Source: Pisaster brevispinus (lineage: Eukaryota > Echinodermata > Asteroidea > Forcipulatida > Asteriidae). From it: a DNA stretch of 64,000 nt. This document shows positions 53,401-62,400 of this stretch, one piece after another; the stretch's first letter is position 1; every line of letters starts with the position of its first letter. The stretch is from assembly GCA_023634235.1 (NCBI GenBank), contig JAMKCF010000023.1:4005001-4069000 (forward strand). Direction: 5' to 3'. The translations under genes and the position numbers were made by a program. Under the pieces are notes generated by a model that worked only from the letters and a program-made list of their open reading frames with translations, ran no database searches and was not told the DNA's origin.

Positions 53401-56400
53401 GAGATTGCTTGGGGTGGTTTGGTGTCCCGTCCCCCCCCCCCCACCCCACCCCTGTCATTTGGCAATAATAATAATGTAATCCGTTGATGACTGGGTAGTG
53501 CCAACTGATTCCAAAAGAAGTTTCGGGAATTTTTTACAAGAATTTCATGAGATGAAGAGAAAAGGGTTGTATCTGCTGTTTGTTTTGTTGTTAGAACTAC
53601 AAAGTATTTTTGTAAACACAGGTTTATGATTAACAGTAAAGTTTCCTTCTTTCCTTTGTTTTACCTTCAACTTTTTCTGTAAGTAAAAGGAAATTTGTTA
53701 AACTGGTTAGAATGAAATTCTATCCGGTACGTGAAAGACTGGTTGAAAACAACTTTCAAAATATTTATGTAGAAACTTGTGGGAATCTCCCTAATTGTAA
53801 ATAGCAGGAAGTTGTACTTGATATTTCCACACACAAAAATTAACCCACAAATCAAACATTTAATTAATTTGTTGTTAAATATTTTTTGGAAATTTAGCAA
53901 TGCTGTACTTCAGATGCGAATAAAGTTTTCAAAAGTTATAGTTAGTAATCAAGAGCTATGATAAACCATGGTACTTTACTGACTCAGAGGTTTGTCAGGA
54001 TCGTAGCAACTCGTGCAGAGTACCAACCAAATCAATTCCCAATAACAATAATGCACCCTGATAACCGCTTAACCGGTAGTCACCCCAACTTAAATAAACA
54101 ACAAATTAAAGCTGGTTGCCATAGGACAGGAATTAGGGGAAAAGGGTGTAGGTTGTCACGGTTTCCTTTTGCCGTCAAAACAAATCACTACGCTGTTTAA
54201 TTGTTTGAGTGTTTGCATGTGGTGAGCCTATCACACATGGGAATCCATCTCAGCAAATTGACTGAAGTGAGCAATATTGTTTAACGGGGTGTTCATCCTA
54301 GCAAATTGAGAAGTGAACCTTTTTTTTTTCGGAGTGGGGTGGTCGGGCTCGATTTCTGGGTGAAAAAGCCACAAGAAGGCAGGGCTTGTAGCTACAAATG
54401 TTTACTGGACCAGAATCTGTTTTGAAAAGAATTGAAACTTGAATACAAAAATAAACATGTATCTGTACAGTTGAATAACATTTGAACTGTTTTAATTTGA
54501 ACAAGCATTATAAGAGACGATTTATCTCATTTGTGTTATGGGTACGTGTTCTTCAATACTCAACTCAACAGAATTGAAAGATAGTTTTTCAGGCTGAAAA
54601 ACAGCATTTGTGCAAACACCAAGACTACCGAACTTGTTCAGTCATGAGTTTACTGGACGCTGCTAAAATCACTCTGGCCTGTGGCCTGTGCGGCCCTTTC
54701 ATGGCAAAACAGCCCAACTCGAATTGTTTTGGTTTTTACATCAGATAATTTCTGTAAATTGAGGGTGCTTTTCCCATTTCAAAGTTTTAAAGGCATACTC
54801 TGTATGGTTTCTGAATATAACATGTCCTATCTCAGCCTCTTTTTACACCTTCGTCCCATTTTTATAGCAAAACAGCTTATCTCTGTACATTCTCAAAATG
54901 TCAATTTTTGAGTTAGGCTGTTTTGCCATGGAAGGGCCGTGTGGTCCAGAGTAAATTTGGAGGACAGGGGTGGGGGGGGGGGGATAAGTAGCTACCACCT
55001 TTGTGGTAATAACAGTAATTATAATAATAATATTAATGATAATAATAATAGCTTTATTGGCAATCAGTAGCCATGTCACCTCAAAGATGATTTTCAAAGG
55101 GGCCGTCAAAAACCAAATTAATGTGATGATTGAAACTTTCTTGTACCACCCGTTTCACCCACCAGTTCTATCAAATGATCTTCAGATTAGTTGTCAACTT
55201 CTACTAGACAAATTTGAAATGGAGGCTGGAACGGTAGTCCAGTTTTGACCTCATAATGAAAACAAACACATATGAAACAAAAGTTTTCTCCAAAATAATA
55301 TCTGAAGTATTTCAGTTCTTCTAAAGGATAGATCAACTAACGGAAAGATATTTGTTTGGTAATCACTCTTCAAATCAATGGCAATAACAACTTGGTTAGA
55401 AGTACAGTAGCTTTTGATAGTATAAAGCATTTTGAGAATCATTTCACTTTGAATAAATGTTGCTATTGAAAAAGATAATCAGTTTTTATCCCCCAAAATT
55501 TAAATCTGAGAAGCGTTACTGATACGTTTCTCAGATTGTGTATTCCAGTTACGGATTACTCTTCCTGCGTGAACGTAACCGTTCCAAATTTTCAGCGATA
55601 TCTCAAAAACGCTACCACCTTTTGAAATTAAATTTTCACAAGTTAGTTTTATTGTATATATATCTCCATTTATATAGGATTACAACAATCGAACGGTTCC
55701 AAAAACCAAAGGTATACTTTGCCTTTAAAGACATCCTTTACCCCAAATGTAAATCCCTTTAACTAACTCACTGGCTGCTAACGACCCACCCTCGTAGTAA
55801 ATGAGGTCAAATTTGCCTGAGTCGGTGTCATCGCTTCTTAGAGGAAACCAAAATCACCCAGCGTCCAGGCTGAACCAGGACTCAATCGGAACCAGGAGTC
55901 AACCGGTAACCTTCATGGTGGTGTTGTTGACAGATGATTTCCGCTTAAACTTTCCCCCCATCAGATCTCTCCGAAGACACCTCGTCTGTAATCCAATTCA
56001 TGTTTTGAGAATCTTTACTTTATAAGTTTTTAAAAAATAAGTACATGTTAAGTGACCCCACCTGCTTCCGTTTCCCCATGGATTTTATTTTTATTTTTAC
56101 AGGTTCAAAATAAGATTTAAAAAAAACCATAAAGTATCAACTTATCCATCGGAAAATTAAATACACGTGTACTTGCAAGTCAGAACTTGGCCTGTGCCGG
56201 TTACACAATTACCAACCGATTGTCCAGTTAATAAAACTACCCTAGTCTTTACTTGGACCATCACACTGATCTTATAGATTGTTGGATGATTGAGTTTTAA
56301 AACTACCCTAGTCTTTACTTGGACCATCACACTGATCTTATAGATTGTTGGATGATTGAGTTTTAAAACTACCCTAGTCTTTACTTGGACCATCACACTG

Positions 56401-59400
56401 ATCTTATAGATTGTTGGACGATTGAGTTTTAAAACTACCCTAGTCTTTACTTGGACCATCACACTGATCTTATAGATTGTTGGATGATTGAGTTTTAAAA
56501 CTACCCTAGTCTTTACTTGGACCATCACACTGATCTTCTAGATTGTTGGATGATTGAGTTTTAAAACTACCCTAGTCTTTACTTGGACCATCACACTGAT
56601 CTTATAGATTGTTGGATGATTGAGTTTTAAAACTACCCTAGTCTTTACTTGGACCATCACACTGATCTTCTAGATTGTTGGATGATTGAGTTTTAAAACT
56701 ACCCTAGTCTTTACTTGGACCATCACACTGATCTTATAGATTGTTGGATGATTGAGTTTTAAAACTACCCCAGTCTTTACTTGGACCATCACACTGATCT
56801 TATAGATTGTTGGATGATTGAGTTTTAAAACTACCCTAGTCTTTACTTGGACCATCACACTGATCTTATAGACTGTTGGATGATTGAGTTTTAAAACTAC
56901 CCCAGTCTTTACTTGGACCATCACACTGATCTTATAGATTGTTGGATGATTGAGTTTTAAAACTACCCTAGTCTTTACTTGGACCATTACACTGATCTTA
57001 TAGACTGTTGGATGATTGAGTTTTTAAACTACCCTAGTCGTTACTTGGACCATCACACTGATCTTATAGATTGTTGGATGATTATGTTTTAAAACTACCC
57101 TAGTCTTTACTTGGACCATCACACTGATCTTATAGATTGTTGGATGATTGAGTTTTAAAACTACCCTAGTCTTTACTTGGACCATCGCACTGATCTTATA
57201 GATTGTTGGATGATTGAGTTTTAAAACTACCCTAGTCTTGACTTGGACCATCGCACTGATCTTATAGATTGTTGGATGATTGAGTTTTAAAACTACCCTA
57301 GTCTTTACTTGGACCATCACACTGATCTTATAGATTGTTGGATGATTGAGTTTTAAAACTACCCTAGTCTTGACTTGGACCATCGCACTGATCTTATAGA
57401 TTGTTGGATGATTGAGTTTTAAAACTACCCTAGTCTTTACTTGGACCATCGCACTGATCCAACATTCCAAAGTATGGTTGGTTTTGTTCAAAAGCTTCTT
57501 TTTTTTTAAAGGAAGGATTGTGTCAGGACAAATCGTGACCATTTTTTGTGTCAATTCTGACCAAACAGGCATAGACTCTAACTCCTTAGTGGCCAATCCT
57601 GCATCTAATGATTTACTTCAGGGAGAAATTCCCTAGAGTTGTTCCATCCCCTCGGTCTGTCATGTTCTTTTCCTGTTCCTCTCTCTCTCTCATGGCCTGC
57701 TGATGCCAATCAATGCGTGGATTGATTGTTGACTTTATTGAGTCAGCTACAGTATTGTCGCCATGGACTTGTCTGGTAGCTGGGAGCTATTTTGCTTATC
57801 AATTGATGACACCAAGTCATTGTTATGGGACAACCAGGGGACTGGTGGCATATCTCTTAAAAAGGGGCGGGGCAAACCAGAAATAAAAGGGAGGAAATGA
57901 AACAGCTATTGAAAAAGGAAAGGCGCCTTAGTAAATTGTAAGTAAAAAATCAAAATGGTGCTCATACCAATGTTGCCAAAAACCTGAATTTAAAACCCAC
58001 TGCACTCCTATCATATCTAGTTAAGAGGGTGTACTGTCTCACTTTAACCTCTATCTGACCTTTGACCCCAGCTGACCTTCATTTGAGTTGGTCGTAGGAG
58101 ACAAACCATCATGTCTATATGACCCAGTAATCTCCCGATATATCTTGAGAGATAAGCATCTTTAGTCTGATGTCTAGCCGGTGTGTGTCGACTCATCGCA
58201 CTATAAATATTCAACCACAAATCCTGTGCATTATCCATTGACGATCGGCCAAGATATAGTGCAGATTGTGTTTCTTTTGTTCTTAACGGCAAAGTATACC
58301 TTTGGTTTTTGGAACCATTGGATTGTTTTAGTCCTATATGAATGTAGACATATACAATAAAACTAACCTGTGAACATTTCATTTCAAACAATAGTAATGT
58401 TTTTAAGATATCGCCAAAAATCTGGAGCGGTTTTGTCCAAGCAGGAAGAATAATCTGTAAATGGAATACAAAATCTGAGAAACGCTTCTACATGAAACGT
58501 TTCTCAGATTGAACCTTTTTTGAAGTCCCTTTCTCTAAAACCACATTCCTTAGAAGGGAATCCTTTCTCAAAATGTTACACATTATCAACAGCTGCAGTG
58601 GTTCTTACCAAGTAAGTTTTTATTGTTATTAATTTTTCGAGTAGTTAACAAAGGTATACCCTCGGGTGGGGGAACATTGCTGTTGTGCTTGGTGTGTTAG
58701 TGGATCTTTAAAAGCAATTTGAGGTGGACCCTAACTCTCCCCACCCCCCCCCCCCCAATTGTGCAGGGAACTCACCTGAGCCCAATTTCATAGAGCTGCT
58801 TAAGCGCCAAAAGTAGCTAAGCACAATAAAATAATGCTATTGCTAACCAAAATAAGGTTACCAGCCAAACTACTATGTCACATGTACAATTTGCGACTGG
58901 TATCCTTCTCATTTGTGCATAGCAGACCGTTGTTAAGCAATATTTTCTGCTTAAGCAGCTCTATGAAATTGCATCCAGACCTCGAATAACATTCTTCTCA
59001 AAACTATTTTTCCGAAAGGTCAGTAAAAGCCCACTGTCTTAAAAGTTACTCATCCAGAGAAATAAGAGGTCACTTCTATAAATAAGATTTCATCTGAAAC
59101 CTTGTCTCTATTTAGAAGCATTTCAAACAGTCACAGTAATGCGGTTGTTGTTAATATGTTTTTTTTTTTACATATTTGTCTGCAAAGGTCATATTGTTTT
59201 AATAGAAAATCTGCGTTTTGTGGGAGGGGTTAGATGTGATATTTCTGAGCCAGTGTGATTGTGACACCGTGCGGCCCGTCTAGTTCAAACCACAACCTAC
59301 ACCCAGTGCCAAAACCTAAGACATTTTTCAGTCCTGAGAAACCTGATCAATCTGGAAAAATAGCAGTCCTGGTTTTTTTGATATCCAAGTGGCGTTTGTG

Positions 59401-62400
59401 TGGTTTGGAACAAGTCTGTATACTAACTGTTATCTTTAGCCCACAATAATTAGTCTCTGATATAGCCCTGTGGGCTGTATAGTCTAGCTGCAGATGCTGT
59501 GGTCGTCTGGTTGTATTTTTATCTTCAAATAATGTCTGCCCAGAGGCGCACCTAGGGGGCTTCCCCTTGGCCCATTTGACCCCCATCCTTGATTTCAAAG
59601 ATGTTCACCTTCAGATTCCAACTTCACAAACCAATATTGTAGTTCAGTCTGCCAGTTAAGACTTTAATCCCCCCCCCCACGCTTTCCCTTTCACTTTCTG
59701 TCAATTTGTCAGATAGAAACTGTTTAATTGTTTTAGTGTATTACACTAAAACAAATGTCTGTTTAAGCCAGGAACAGCCATTGAAAACTACTGATGTTGG
59801 AGACCTTTGACCTAAAATAATTGCACCATTTGTTCTTTGTGTAGATTATATTATTACGTCATTCGGCATTTAAAAATCGAAATTTGGGGTGGGTAGGTGG
59901 GCGAAAACAATTTCGGGGGAAAAAAAATTGACTATTCTGAATGGCCCCTAAACAGGAGTCTGGAAACAAAGATTTGCTAAATAATCTAACAGTTTTGCTA
60001 ATGAGTTGTGGTTCACCTCTAAAAAAGGTGTTCTTGAAATAAGAAAAAAACTCTTATTTCAAGAAAACTTTTGAAGTGTCACTCCAATAAAAATCTTAAT
60101 AGAACTTTTCTTTTGTAACAAGTGACACAAGTGTGTTTTTCTTGAATCAAGATTTTTTTCTTATTTTAAGAATACCATTTTCAGCAGTTCAGTTCTTAAG
60201 AGAACCAATTTAACAACTCAGTTCTTTGATCAGAATGCTCTGATCAATGTCAAGAGAAATGAAAGGTTTTGACGTTGAGCTCAACGAATACAAGACTTGA
60301 CCCAAGTCAAACTTTCATCGAGTCCGTGGTCACCTGATTAACCGACGGCATGCGCTCCAGATGGCATGCGCTCCAGATGGCATGCGCTCCTTGTGTGCCC
60401 TCACTCGCTAGTAAAGTGCCAACCGACCCTGCTATCATGATCCAACTCACAGGATTGGCAATTAAATGACACTAGAAGCCGCACGTTCAAGAAGCTCACT
60501 AGAGCTATCTGTGTAGCCGTACATTATTGACTTGATTAGCACGAGACCCGACTGGAACCAAGTCTAGATGAATACAAAACAAGTTGATCCTACCCCCCCC
60601 CCCCAACTGAATATGATGGATTTATCATAGTTCCAGTTACCCGCATTATTTCACCACACCCAACTGGGGGTACAGACCTACCAGCATTGTGTACTTCCTT
60701 CACCTGTCCACCTTGATCTCTCCAGCAGCCCTCAACAGCGCAGACTCCCCCCCAAAAAAAAAAAAACAGCCCACCCTCCCATGAAAGAAATAACCAAGAT
60801 CTGAATGTTTCATATCCGATGTAGATGTAGAATGTTTAGAGTTGGGAACAAAAGGGTGTGGCTGTTCACTTCTGTGTTAACCTGTATGACTCATCTTAAG
60901 ACAGCATCGTCTCAAAACAGTTTAAAGCTCCATCTTTGGAAATCGACATCAACCAAGTCTAAAAAAACAAAAATCGTTATCTTCCTTGGTTATCAATACT
61001 ATATAATACAGCAGTGGTAATAACTTAATTTCAAATTGATTTTATTTTAATTTCAAAAGTAAGTTTGGTTACAGATAGGCGAAGTAGCAACCTCCAAATG
61101 TTCTTGAATTTGAGAGAAAAAAATTGACTGTAGTGTAAGTAAAAGAAAGTTGCCTCTAATCTGGCAACTTTTATGCAATTATTAAAACGCAGCAAAAAGA
61201 AAAACCCTCAGCTCTCAATATGAAGAGATTTTCATAGGTTAGTTGCTAAAACAAACCATTTGATTGAAAATGATAGCAATCATGGACTGAGCAACATTCT
61301 CTTTAATAAATCATCCTGATCAGGCAGCTGCATGGCATCATTCAAAAGAGAGTTCCTTAAATAACCCTGCATGTTTTATCATTTTGATCCTTACCCAATC
61401 TCCTCCCCCTTTGCATGCTGCATCCTCCTCCCCTTTGCACGCTGCATCCTCCGCCCTTTTGCATGCTGCATCCTCCGCCCTTTGCATGCTTCATCCTCCG
61501 CCCTTTGCATGCTGCATCCTTCGCCACTTTGCATGCTACACCTTCTCATTCAATGCTGCATCCTCCGCTCATTTGCATGCTCCACCCTCCTCATTTCATG
61601 CTGCATCCTCCGCCCCTTTGTATGCTGCATTCTCTTATTTGCATGCTGCGTCCTCCTCCCCTTTTCATGCTGCATTCTCCGCCCTTTGCATGCTGCATCC
61701 TTTGCTACTTTGCATGCTACACCTTCTCATTCAATGCTGCATCGTCCGCCCATTTGCCTGCTGCATCCTCCGCCCATTTGCACGCTGCATCCTCCTCCCC
61801 TTTTCATGCTACACCCTCCTCATTGCATGCTGCATCCTCCGCCCATTTGCATGCTGCATCCTTCATCCCTACACCCCTCATAGACATGCCTGGTTGATAG
61901 CATGGAGCAACAAATCTATTCTGATGAGAGTTATAATGATGGTGATAGTTACAGCTGGAGTAATCCAGCATACTCCGATGATGAATACGAGTTTTACCAG
62001 AATGAGGAAGTTTTCACACCTGTAAGCGAGATTGCCGTGGAATTAAGAACCTACTAACGCTTGCAGTGCTCTAACATTTTATCACAAGTAATTCATAATT
62101 TCCAGATTTGAGAAATGTTGGGAAATTCACACACTCAGAATTCCAAGAAAGCCCTAGATGGTTAGCCAAAAGAAGTGCGCTTGGCTGCTATGGGAGATAG
62201 GGACCAGTGAAAACCATTATCAGGCAGAACTTACCATCATAAAAAGCACAATTCAAGCTTATATAGACACAAATGCTTGCCTTTCTTTGGTGTAGCACTT
62301 TTCCAAATCAACATGTGTGTTATCATTGACTCTTCCGTACCATAACCTGATGGGTAAAGCTTGTAAGTTTTGTTGAGAAATTACTTTAAAGAGGAAGGGA

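Noticed and set aside
56157..57596. Repetitive 105-190-codon minus-strand frames ([20 protein letters not shown])
   Set aside because: Translation of the 66-bp array; broken by stops at several units, with no start, splice or homology support.
61371..62025. Three overlapping plus-strand frames of 160-213 codons rich in Cys, His and Pro
   Set aside because: CT-rich tandem array lacks stop triplets in all forward frames. Only the last part (from 61884, in one frame) is a real exon.
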